Assembly: GCA_023213395.1 (NCBI GenBank)
Contig: CM041465.1
Location: forward strand, 215,953,741-216,017,740
Direction: 5' to 3'
Length of the DNA stretch: 64,000 nt
Source: Cycas panzhihuaensis
Lineage: Eukaryota > Cycadophyta
A model generated the notes under the pieces. It saw only the letters and a program-made list of their open reading frames with translations, ran no database searches and was not told where the DNA came from. The stretch's first letter is position 1; each line of letters begins with the position of its first letter. A program made the position numbers and the translations under genes. Shown in pieces: positions 54,700 through 64,000 of this stretch.

Positions 54700-55060
54700 A
54701 ATTAAATATAAAGCTTTTAATTCATAAAGGACATAATTTTGAATCTTTTGGAGATGCCATAGAACTTTGGCCCTAATAACATGCTAGGTAGATACAAAAC
54801 CCCTATCAAACATAAAGACATCACTAAAAAAGACACCAACAAAATTAAGCAAGTTGTATCAAACAATCAACATCTTAATCTAAAGAAAACTCTACATCAT
54901 AGAAGCAAAATAGTAGACCAAAACAAATGTTCCACATCTTCTTCAAGATTACAAAATGGGCAAAGAATAAAAAAATAAACTTTTGTGAATTGATCAATAG
55001 TCACGATACCGTTGTGAGGCATGAGTTAGAGAAATAAGTATTTTTTATAAGTGATCCTAA
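54700..55060 (-). pseudogene. LINE zf-RVT fragment, decayed
   Basis: In one minus-strand frame at about 54915-55050: YLFL-stop-LMPHNGIVTIDQFTK, then ILCPFCNLEEDVEHLFW. This matches the LINE zinc-binding module (FLWLxxxxxLxTxDxxxK...CPxCxxxxEdxxHLFxxC) with the last Cys lost. RT and RNase H are not recognisable nearby, so it is an isolated fragment. Confidence 0.6.
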
Positions 55061-55613
55061 TATGCCACAAGGATGCACATAATTCTATCTAGATAATTTG
55101 GGAATCAAGATAATATTAATATCTATTTAGTTGCTCAACAATAATTAGTCTCAACACAAACAAATTTTATAATTTTTTTCTCTGTGAAGTATCAAAAGGG
55201 TGTTGCAGGTTCTCAAAACTAGTCTACCCATTAGCCTTTAGATGTTGTGAGTTTATAATAATCTCTAAAGAAGTTAAAGATGAATTGAACAATATGATGA
55301 TAGGTGGATAAGAAAATAGATAATAGGTTGAATTAATCCTAAAAACTAGCCAGCTAGAAAGAGAATTTAAAGGATACAATAAATATAATATAGAATGAGT
55401 GCCTCTCATATAATAGCACTTAGCAAGGCTAAGATCATAAAAGGAAAGACATTGGCCACTAATATACAAATTCCATGATCACCATAATGAAATATTTTAG
55501 ATAATTGAGTGGGTATATGGTAGTTTACCTTATTAAGACAAGAACTTATTAGAAAAGTACCAAGCTTTCTAAATAGGTTTTAATTCTAGAAATCCCTCAA
55601 TTTTAACTCTTAT
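55061..55613. other. Non-coding DNA, no gene supported
   Basis: Flank of Copia-G. A minus frame at 55224-55469 is open for 81 codons but shows no recognisable motif. Confidence 0.4.
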
Positions 55614-55987
55614 TGTTAATATGGTAATTAATTGTTAAGCCACTATATTAATGTTAATGTTAATGTGGTTTAACTAAGGTGATTAAGCAAAAAGTTGCAG
55701 CTTATTTAGAGGGTCACAACCTTAATTAGGTGACACCTCTTGGAAGAGTATAAAAGCCTTGAGGCCTTATATATTCAATGTATAAAATCATTGTGTAATA
55801 ATCAATGTGATCCATAAAGGATCCTTTGTGGTGGGTTTTTTTTTGAAAGGGTTTTCCCACATAAATCTTATGTATCGTGTATCTATTTTTTATGTGTATA
55901 ATTGTTTGCTTGCCATGTATGGTTAAAGATTTTGTAGATGGGAATATTTATGTATGATTTCATGTTTCTAAATATGGTATTAGAGCC
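55614..55987 (+). repeat. 5' LTR and PBS of Copia-G
   Basis: The LTR runs TGTTAATATGG... to ...CATGTTTCTAAATA, ending TA instead of CA. PBS TGGTATTAGAGCC has one mismatch to the usual TGGTATCAGAGCC. A TATA box, GAGTATAAAAGCC, is at about 55746-55758. The R-U5 segment (GGATCCTTTGTGGTGGG... GGGTTTTCCCACATAAAT) is well preserved. Confidence 0.9.
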
Positions 55988-57445
55988 ATAGGGTCCTATA
56001 CAATTGAAGCCTAGCATTGAGTAGGGCTGTGGGATCATTGGTTATTGGGTGACGTCATCTAACCCAAGATGAGTCTTGAGGGTCCATCAACTCCAGCAAC
56101 ATGTAGAAGTAGGTACAGTGTATTGGTGGTGGTTGAAGTAGTGGAAATCACTATTTAATAGAATATAAAGGTTTATTGGAGTCAATATTTAGGCACAAAG
56201 TCCATGTTTATGGTTTGAGTTGGCTCGTTGGGGGTCATTTGAAGCTAGTTAAAGATTTGTTGTAAAAATTTTAGCCAACAAAGTATGTATTGATGGTGAT
56301 TCAATGCCTATAAGGATAATCATTTATGTACATAAGTAAGTCAGTTATTTTCCCACTTAAAACACTATAAAATTAAAAGAAAAAGGAGTTTTTTTCTAGT
56401 GTTGCCTACATTTAATCTATATAAGGGAGAGATTGGAGCCTTTTTAGAATATTTTTAGCCCTTTATACTGAGATTAGATGGAGTACAAGTAGTATAAAGC
56501 ATCATCCATTACATTTTTGAACTGTAGTACTTTTATATTTGAGAATGTGACCCCTCACCTTGGCTGAACATATATATTAAGCACGTATCTACATACCAGA
56601 AGATAGTTGGGCTATTTATATGAATTATTAGAGAGTTGTATGTATTAATTAAGCACTATACAATAGTTTTGAGGCTGGCTAGCTATCTTGTATGGTGGTT
56701 AGGTGTATTTCCTCTTGGTAGGACATATTTGTGAGATGATTGGTCCCATTTAAAGGTGAATATCCATACTTTGGGGTAATTGGTCACTATGTGGTATGAT
56801 TACTAGCTGTAGAAAGTAGTTGTACCTTCCCAATTCCTACCATTTAGAGTTGTGGCCTTTACTCCAATGCTTTTTTAGGTATATTTACTAAGTTTAGACC
56901 TTAGTATATTTTGAAATACATTTGGCACATGTTTCTTATTACTATTTGACATGTGCATTAAGTGAAGGAGTGTGGGACTTTTATAAAAGTTGTAAACATT
57001 GGAATATACCCTTTAGCATATTCTCTTTATAATACAACATTATAAAGTGACCCTTACTATTGATATAATACATAGTATTATATTATGAAGAACCTTGACA
57101 TCATTTGGACCCCTCATGAGCCATTTTTAGCATGGATTGGGGAGGATTATCATGTTTTTTGGCTTGGAGACTATGCATCATTGCTTGTGGAGCCATCCTT
57201 TATTCTTGGAGCATAGTTTTTAAAGAATCTTAAGCATCAATTGTGACACTTTCAAGGTTATTTAAGGTTGTTTATTGACAATTGGTGAGGCAAAATAGTT
57301 AGTGACTTATTGAATGCATGTATAGTTAGTGTTTGTTGCCCTTTAGAGTGCATCCTTGAGATGGAGAAGGATACAAGGGTGTTTTTTATCTTATAGACAT
57401 TTATTTTTGGTGTCTTCTAATTCATATTAAAGCCTATTTCTTAAG

Positions 57446-58300
57446 ATGGAGCACCTTATACCTAAGATTATCTTCAACAGTAATAATTTCAGCAAGTGGA
57501 AGGCTAATATGGAGGTCATTTTGATGATGAATCAACTTTGAGGAATCACCAAGGCAAAGGTTGACATGATTCCACTAGACCATAAAGAGCGTGTTTATCT
57601 CAAAGAGAAGAAATTTATGGTTGTGTGTCTGTTGAAACTATCACTGCCACCAGACTAAAGAGCTTTGGTTCACAATCTGGATGAACCAGATGAAATATAA
57701 ATAAAACTGTATGATACATTTGAGAAGAAGAAGATGAATAAACATCTTGCCCTGATGTTGGAGTTGCTCAATTCACATGTGGAAGATAAGAATAACATCA
57801 TCTCCTATCTTAACAAAAATAATAGACTTGAAGAAGAAGCTAGAAGAACTAAAGAAGAACTCGATCGATGATGCATTACTATTTGTAATAATCATGTCAA
57901 AGTTATCGGCAATATTCACCATTTTCTAGACCATTTATGGTAGAGATAAAGTGATAGAAGCTTAAATGATTAATGGGCTTGAAAACCTGATTCTACCAAA
58001 GGATGCTAAGCTTAAACATCACTGAATACTTGGAGGTTCTGAATCAAGTTAGGCCCTAGCCATGAAGACTCATAGGAAGGAGGACATTAAGGAGGACAAG
58101 ATCACATAGAGGTTTAGAGAAAGTTCATATGATAAGAAGAAATTCAATGACAAATACAATTACTACAAGAAGGATGGTCACCACAAGAAGAATTATTGGT
58201 TCAAGTGTTGTTAAAAGTGTAAAGTTAACTAGGATGATAAAAGGAAGAGTATTGCTGCTCATTCTGTCAGAGCACATACCTTATCAGTCAAGTTAGATTA
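57446..58300 (+). pseudogene. Copia-G gag and zinc knuckle, broken
   Basis: Starts MEHLIPKIIFNSNNFSKWKA at 57446, with MIPLDHKERVYLKEKKFMVV, LLKLSLPPD-stop-RALVHN. A frameshift (one extra A) occurs in the LNK..NNR region near 57818. The knuckle at 58155-58199 reads YNYYKKDGHHKKNYW, so all three Cys positions are Tyr. The start is the first ATG after the leader and matches the Copia-E gag start. Confidence 0.88.
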
Positions 58301-58365
58301 GAGAGATTATTGTGTCAGAGCATAGACCTTATCAATCAAGTTAGATTGGAGAGATTATTTGAGAA
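58267..58365 (+). repeat. 48-bp tandem duplication in Copia-G
   Basis: GTCAGAGCACATACCTTATC at about 58267 recurs at about 58315 as GTCAGAGCATAGACCTTATC, each continuing through GTTAGATT(A/G)GAGAGATTATT. It lies between gag and protease and is absent from the Copia-E copies. Confidence 0.85.
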
Positions 58366-58513
58366 GCATATATCTTACCAGAGGTAAAACGTTAATACGA
58401 TGACCAAAAATTAGAGTGGTACTAAAATTGTCCTTAGAGACACTCGCATATTGCCAGTGGAAGGTATTAATGAAGTATCCATTATAGGAGGTAAGTTAAA
58501 TAGGGTATACTAT
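58301..58513 (+). pseudogene. Copia-G protease fragment
   Basis: Sequence homologous to the Copia-E protease segment (the ACGATGACCAAAAATTAGAG stretch near 58399), decayed beyond a readable active site. It is cut at 58513 by solo LTR L2. Confidence 0.6.
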
Positions 58514-61056
58514 TATTTCCCAGCTACTGGGAATGGACTCGAGACACATCGACGCAGGTATGTTCAGGTATACATTCTTACTTTTTTCTGCCCATGCTTG
58601 ATTAAGATTATTTAGCATAGGTTGCTTGACATATACCTGCCTGCATGCACTGCTTCTCTGCCTGATCATATTGCATGTGCTTACGGCACACCATCAGCCT
58701 ATGACGACTCATAACGGGGGCATTCCTTAGCGAATGCTATACCCCATGTGGCACACAACCATCCACTTTGTCTCCATGGTCTCCTGGGATATTTCAGTCA
58801 GTCTTGTTTGCTCCCATTACAACATGTTACTCGCATTGCAATCCCTCCTAAGCTTGATTTAATCCTTAGTTAGGACTCATTTCATTATTTTTGCTACTTG
58901 CCCATTACATGGGCATTCCCCCAGCTGCTCTAGCTTATTTTCAGTCTTAATTTTTACTTCAAAACCTTATGTTTTTACTTTTTTTTCTCTTTTTTGTTTC
59001 CAGTCTGATACCACTGCAAACTTAGCGATGCATGGTCTTTCTTGTGATCGCAGAGTTTATCATGACGACTACTTGAAATTTAAAAAAAGAGAACCACATG
59101 ACAGTTTCCATTTTTTTTTGTAGAACTACCGCATGGCGTCAATCGATTCACGTCGCCCTGACACCCCCAACGTTCACCTGCAGTGAACAGGGGGATAAAG
59201 GGGATTTTGCTCTCTATTCTTAGGATCTTTTTGCCATTTTTCTGACTTTTCAACTAAAAACTCACAGAGAAAGATAGAATCTACATGCATAGGAACTTGT
59301 CACAGAAGAGAAGGACTACTACTAGCTAGATTTGCAGGGCCATTGCTGCCCCCTACAGCTCTCAACAACAAGCCTCATACCTCTTTGCAAGTGATGAAGG
59401 TTCTAAAGGAAACTTCCACCAAAAAGCTTCTCCAAAGGGCCAACTTCCAAGGCTCCAAATTTACAAGGATTTTTCCTCACTTCACTCTTTTAAAAACCTG
59501 TCATTATTAGCCCTCATACACTAGTTATTGCTGCTATTTCCTAACAGCAAAGCTCATGTTTGATTCTCTTCCAACAAGGTATTCTTTATTCCCACTTGTA
59601 ATTCGTTTTGTTCTTATTTCTTTTGTGTGTTGATGAATGAAATTCTAGTTTGTCTAGTTTTTATGTTGTTGCACTAGATTGATGCTATTCCCATTTTCTT
59701 TTGAATCCCCACCCTTTGCTTTAAACCATCCCTTTCAACCCTTTCTTGGTTGGCCGTTGCAAAGGGGCAACATAAGAGGATTTGAGGGAGGTAGGCAGGG
59801 TTCTGTCCCCCTTTGCTGCTCTTCTCCCCAAGGGTTCTGTCCCTTATCCTCTTCCCCTCTGTCATTAATGCTTTCTTAGGAAATGGGTTAAGGGAGTTTA
59901 GGGAATCTAGTTGTGGTGTTCAAGTTAACGCTGGCAACTTATTTCCATACTGATTCCATAAATTCCATCCATAGGTGTTGGGCCCTGTCTAAGCCCCAAA
60001 TCTTTTCGTTATTCCCTTCTTTGTTACTGTCTGTTACCCTACGACCTTGTTATCAATCCGTTTCTCCTTCCTGAGTCCCGTGGAGGTCCTTCGTGGGTGA
60101 GTTAGCCATTTCGAGGCTATACTCTTTTCCCTGTTGGGTTTCTTTATGGTGTATGGTGGTGAGAGTCTTTATTGCATATCACCATTTTACTTTGTTACAT
60201 ATTGATGCTTGGTGTAGATTTAAGTTCCATTTGATTTTAGTATGTATCTTTGGTATATTTGTGGCTCCTCTTTCGAGAGGAAGGTATTCTCCTAACTTGT
60301 TTGCAGGATCTCGCGTTAGTGGAGCGGTATGTGGAACAAACCCATTGCAGGTTAGTTCCATGTGTGGTGCATTTCTTACTATTTCATGCTTTCATTTCTT
60401 TTCCGTTTATTTACTTTTGCATGCTTAAGGGGAGGTAAGTAAGCCCCTCCTCCATTGCTTCCGGCAACTACCACCGATCGGCATTGCATGCACGACGAAT
60501 GGAGTAGAAAGGAGTGGGACTTAAAGGGATGAGTAGCACTCCATTTAGGCACCGGATCCAGGTATTCTCCTTATTCCCTACATATCCCTTTTACATTGTC
60601 GCATTTTATGCATCTGCTTGTGTAGTTAGGAACTTGTAAAAGATTGAAAAGGGGAAAAAGAAAAGTGCACTTATTTTTACATTGTTTCTTACTTTGGCTA
60701 GCATAGCATAACGTAGTTAGATTGTTTATGTTGCATTTGAGTTACCCTCGTCGCATGCCCCTTTTCACGTTTGCCTATACATTAGTTAGCTGCCCTTCCG
60801 CTTCGTTGCTTTCTCATTACCTTGAGAAGACGTAACGCGCCAAGCACTTTCTCCTCTTCCCGGCCATCTGAGGGGTAGGGAGGCCTTACTTTGCACGGCT
60901 ACCTAGAAGCAACTAGGCATCTTGTAGTTCCAAATCCGTGCTCTGGCGCACGGACGCCCTGCGAGGTGAAGTCCTTGCTGCCTAGTTTAATTAGCATTGC
61001 ACACTTTTATATCCTTTTACTAGACATAGGGACGCCACTTCATAGCAAGCGTTTCA
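58514..61056 (+). mobile_element. Solo LTR L2 (2543 bp), same family as L1
   Basis: Begins TATTTCCCAGCTACTGGGAA (TG decayed to TA) and ends AGCAAGCGTTTCA. A perfect target duplication ACTAT is at 58509-58513 and 61057-61061. On each side the host sequence is Copia-G, and it can be matched across the gap to uninterrupted Copia-E at about 17090-17110. Internal landmarks in L1 order include GGAATGGACTCGAGACACATCGACGCAGG and the CGGCCATCTGAGGGGTAGGG region. No PBS, polypurine tract or pol is seen. Plus frames at 60093-60428 and elsewhere have no recognisable domain. Confidence 0.87.
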
Positions 61057-61061
61057 ACTAT

Positions 61062-62060
61062 GTACCCAAGATATAGTTAAACCTTCTTTCAGCCTAGGAA
61101 ATCTACAAACAAGGCTTGAAGTTAGAGCTCTATGATGATAATTGCTTGATTAAGGATTTGAAATAAAACTTTGTTGTCATAGCTACTAGAAAAGTTAGGG
61201 ACAACTTCTAGGTATTTAAAAAATTTTAATCTCAAAAGAAGTCCTATGCCCTTGTTACCAGTGCAGATGATGTGAGTAAAGTGTGGTATAATCACCTTGG
61301 ACATCTTAATTACAAGAGCATTACACTACTAAAGAGGTTAAAGATGCTAGAAGGATTACCATAGGTTTCCTACTTAGATGGTGCTTGCAGAGGGTATATG
61401 TATGGCAAGCATCACTATTACCCTTTTACTCAAGATAATGCCTAGAGAGCTAAGGAGAAGCTAGAGGTTTCACATTCAGACATAATGGGTCCTCTTCCTA
61501 ACCCTTCGATATATGGAGCTTGATATATCCTTGTGTTTGTGAGGATGATTACACTAGGAAGGCCTAGGTCTACTTTCTCAAGAACAAGTCAAATGCGTTT
61601 GATTGCTTCCTTGACTAGAAAGCGATGGTAGAAAATGAATGTGATAAGAAAATAAAATCTTTAAGAAGTGATAATGGCAAGGAATTTGATAACCATGTAT
61701 TCAACTATGATGGAGATGGCAAGGTGTATAGTGCATGTTAAAAACTTGCCACTGAAGTTTTGGTTAGAAGTTGTGGCAAATGCTATTTATATTTTGAACC
61801 AAGTACTTACTTAGGCAGCTCACAACATGATCCCCAAAGAGAAATGGATTAGTTGGAATCCTACCATTAGCCATTTAAGAATGTTTAGGTGTATTACATA
61901 TGCCCACATCCTAGATGATACCCGTAAGAAGCTGGATCAGAAGAGTCTAAAATGCATATTCATGGGGTATTGTAATGAGAATAAAGCCTATAAACTATGG
62001 GATCCATAGGGGAAGAAAATTGTGGTTAGCCAGGATATAAAATTTGATGAGTTATCGATG
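61062..62060 (+). pseudogene. Copia-G integrase, broken
   Basis: Readable blocks are VWYNHLGHLNYKS near 61290 (HH of the zinc finger), KARVYFLKNK-like sequence near 61560, KKIKSLRSDNGKEFDNHVFN near 61650 (second Asp), and MIPKEKWISWNPTISHLRMF then CITYAHILDDTRKKLDQKSL to KLWDP (61827-62009). A deletion around 61705-61730 appears to remove the segment with the catalytic Glu: FNYDGDGKVYSAC follows directly after FN. Confidence 0.85.
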
Positions 62061-62379
62061 TGTCATAGTGACAGATCATCAAAGGAACCTTTTTACCCCT
62101 CCTTCTCCTATTCCCAGATTCATCAAGCAAAGAGGACAATGAGCTAGTCACCAAAGCACTTGAGGAAGCAGGAACAAGTGGGATAAGTAATAGTAAGGAG
62201 CTATCATGAGATGAAGTACCTCTAACAATGTGTCCTTCAATACCTTTATGGGCTAAGAAGACTCTCAAAGATTCTAGTGTGGTGATGCATACCTTGACTG
62301 ATGATTGAAGAACCAAAAGTTAGCATGCCATTCAAACTCTATTGATAGATACCAATGACTCTAGTGATCCTAATTCATT

Positions 62380-63190
62380 CAATTAAATAAAAGGAGATAT
62401 ACATTAGAGAGCTATGATAGAGGAGGTGTATGGTTCTTTACTAAAGAATGATATATAGGATTTGGTTCTACTCCCTCTGATGAAGAACCTTGTTGGATGT
62501 AAGTAGGTCTATAAAATAAAATTTTGCTCTATTGGAGAGGTGGACAAGTATAAGGCTAGACTTATAGTGCAATGATTCAAGTAAAAAGAAGTAATTGACT
62601 ATGAGGAGACACTTGCACCAGTTTCTAGAATGATAATGGTTTGATTGCTTATTTCTTTAGTAGTTGCTTATGGTTGGGAGTTACACCTGATGGATGTAAA
62701 GTCTGCATTCCCCAATAGAGATCTAAAGGAGGAGATATATATGTCGTAGCCTCTCGGATTCATTAAGAATGGCCAAGAGCATCTTATTTATCATTTGAAG
62801 AAGTTAATCTATGGCCTAAAATAGGCACCTTATGCTTGGTATGAGAAAATGAATTCTAAGTTTAAAGCTAAATGTTTTGAGATTTCAGAACTCAACCTAA
62901 ACCTATATATGAAAAGAAGAGGGACCTCAATAGTTGCTTCTGTCATGTATGTGGATGATATAGTCATCGACAGTAATTATGGCAAGGCTATTGCTAAAGT
63001 CAAATCTAATCTGGGAGCCTTATTTGACATAATAGACCTCAAGAGACTTCACTACTTCTTGGGCATTCAGATCAAGTAGATGAATGGCAAGATCATATTA
63101 TTGTAGTCACTGTATATTAAGAACTTACTGGAGAAATTTAAAATACAGAATTATAAATTAGTTACAATACCATATGTAAAAGGTACAAAG
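62380..63190 (+). pseudogene. Copia-G reverse transcriptase, broken
   Basis: Blocks in order: CK-stop-VYKIKF near 62500, DKYKARLIVQ, HLMDVKSAFPNRDLKEEIYM near 62690-62743, LIYGLK, then VMYVDDIVIDSNYGKAIAKV with YVDD codons at 62948-62959, and LKRLHYFLGIQIK. The I-Y-M codons here are the short ATATATATG precursor of the Copia-E copy 2 microsatellite. Several stops. Confidence 0.9.
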
Positions 63191-63890
63191 TTATAGAAGG
63201 ATATGGCTAAACCCTCTATAGATAGCATAAAATATTGCCAGTTATTAGGGAGTCTGATCAATTTGACTTATACCAAGATAAATATCACATACGTTATTAG
63301 ATTGGTTTCCTACTATATGAAAAATTCTCAGGAGCCTCATTTGGTTACAACAAAGTGGATTCTAAAGTATTTAAAGGGGACAATTAATCTTGGTCTTGAA
63401 TATCATTGAGGTAAAGAGATAAGATTACATAGCTACACAGATGCTGATTAGAGAGGAGACTTTGATGATTGAAAGTCCACTACTGGATACCTATTTGGTA
63501 TTGATAATGAATTTGTTTCGTGGCAATCAAAGAAGTAGTAGACAATGGTGCTATCTTCTACAGAGGCTGAATATTAAGGACTCAGTGTTGGTGTGAAGGA
63601 AGTAGTATGGTTACAAGGTCTCTTGGAGTTTCTAATGGATATCATATTATCTTTGTTGATAATTAAAGTACCATTCGTCTATTGAAGAATCTAGAGTTTC
63701 ATGCATGTACAAAGAATATCGAGATTCAAAACCACTATATTCATAAATAGATCAAGTTAGGGAAGCTATAGGTTGACTATTATTTGAGTGAATTCTAATT
63801 TGAAAACATGTTCACCAAGCCACTCATTGAAGATTAATTCATAAAGATGTATATTGGACTTGGACTCACCAATATTATCCTTGAGGGAGG
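63191..63890 (+). pseudogene. Copia-G RNase H, broken
   Basis: MAKPSIDSIKYCQLLGSLIN then WILKYLKGTINLGLEYH (63203-63409), LHSYTDAD, KSTTGYLFGI, LSSTEAEY near 63560, EIQNHYIH near 63730 and NMFTKPLIED near 63808. Block order and spacing are normal for copia; stops at several Trp/Gln positions. Confidence 0.88.
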
Positions 63891-63980
63891 ATGTATCAAT
63901 AAGGATAAAGAAGCTCCAGGATAGTCCTAGCTTTTATGATAACACAACTATTGTAGTTAGTAGGCTCTCCACATTCATAT

Positions 63981-64000
63981 TAAGGGGGGATGTTAATGTG
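63981..64000 (+). other. Polypurine tract and first bases of Copia-G 3' LTR
   Basis: TAAGGGGGGA (63981-63990) is followed by TGTTAATGTG at 63991, the same LTR start as the 5' LTR of this element. The LTR runs off the window. Confidence 0.9.

Larger units (their letters stand above)
55614..64000 (+). mobile_element. Copia-G: same family as Copia-E, with nested solo LTR
   Basis: A plus-strand copia element with 5' LTR 55614-55974, PBS 55975-55987, leader, gag, protease, integrase, RT, RNase H, polypurine tract at 63981-63990 and the first 10 bp of the 3' LTR (63991-64000) at the window edge. The 2.5-kb solo LTR at 58514-61056 interrupts the region between protease and integrase. Heavily decayed with stops and frameshifts. 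Confidence 0.94.

Noticed and set aside
55224-55469. 81-codon minus-strand frame near the LINE fragment
   Set aside because: No motif could be recognised and it is in AT-rich DNA; not reported as a gene.

Overview
The window is AT-rich plant nuclear DNA made almost entirely of decayed, nested LTR retrotransposons, plus LINE remnants and very long (TA)n arrays. The plant assignment rests on four things. Ty1/copia and Ty3/gypsy chromovirus-type polyproteins are present. Primer-binding sites match initiator tRNA-Met (TGGTATCAGAGC type). A LINE carries the C-terminal zinc-binding and RNase H modules usual in plant LINEs. LTR elements are inserted into one another with 5-bp target duplications. 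I cannot name the species. I found no intact host gene, tRNA, rRNA, CRISPR array or prokaryotic system, and no intact retroelement polyprotein. Most in-frame stops look like CAA/CAG to TAA/TAG or TGG to TAG, as expected from deamination of methylated repeats.

Layout. 1-3651: 3' part of Copia-A (+). 3652-4095: PBS end and 5' LTR of a Copia-B copy (-). 4096-7130: 3' half of gypsy-K (+) with a chromodomain-like end and LTR start. 7131-13759: non-coding repeat DNA holding non-autonomous LTR element D (8429-11153) and a (TA)n array. 13760-17810: Copia-E copy 1 (-), cut off in gag. 17811-19760: gypsy-H gag/protease (-). 21640-23245: gypsy-K protease and RT (+), interrupted by Copia-B (-, 23246-38043). 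Copia-B contains non-autonomous LTR element C (27351-30980), a 2.5-kb solo LTR (31311-33792) and a 5'-truncated LINE (about 34571-36376). 38044-39499: gypsy-K resumes. 39500-47120: second copy of the D-bearing repeat region with a 1-kb (TA)n array. 47121-53441: complete but decayed Copia-E copy 2. 53447-55613: third copy of one repeat block plus a LINE fragment. 55614-64000: Copia-G (+, same family as E), carrying a second 2.5-kb solo LTR (58514-61056) and running off the right edge at the start of its 3' LTR.

The main large-scale observation is that 3652-17810 and 37600-51339 are collinear copies of one another. They share the same nested insertions at the same sites: B in K, D in the repeat region, and E. 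The layout fits a tandem duplication of about 33.5 kb whose internal junction is at 17810/17811, joining the middle of Copia-E to gypsy-H. After the duplication, copy 1 received Copia-A. Copy 2 lost 1578 bp, gained a (TA)n tract inside the E reverse transcriptase gene, and has a much longer intergenic (TA)n array.

All element boundaries come from reading TG...CA termini, target duplications, PBS and polypurine tracts by eye. Identity figures are visual estimates. I did not find a previously undescribed functional biological system. What is interesting here is structural and evolutionary.
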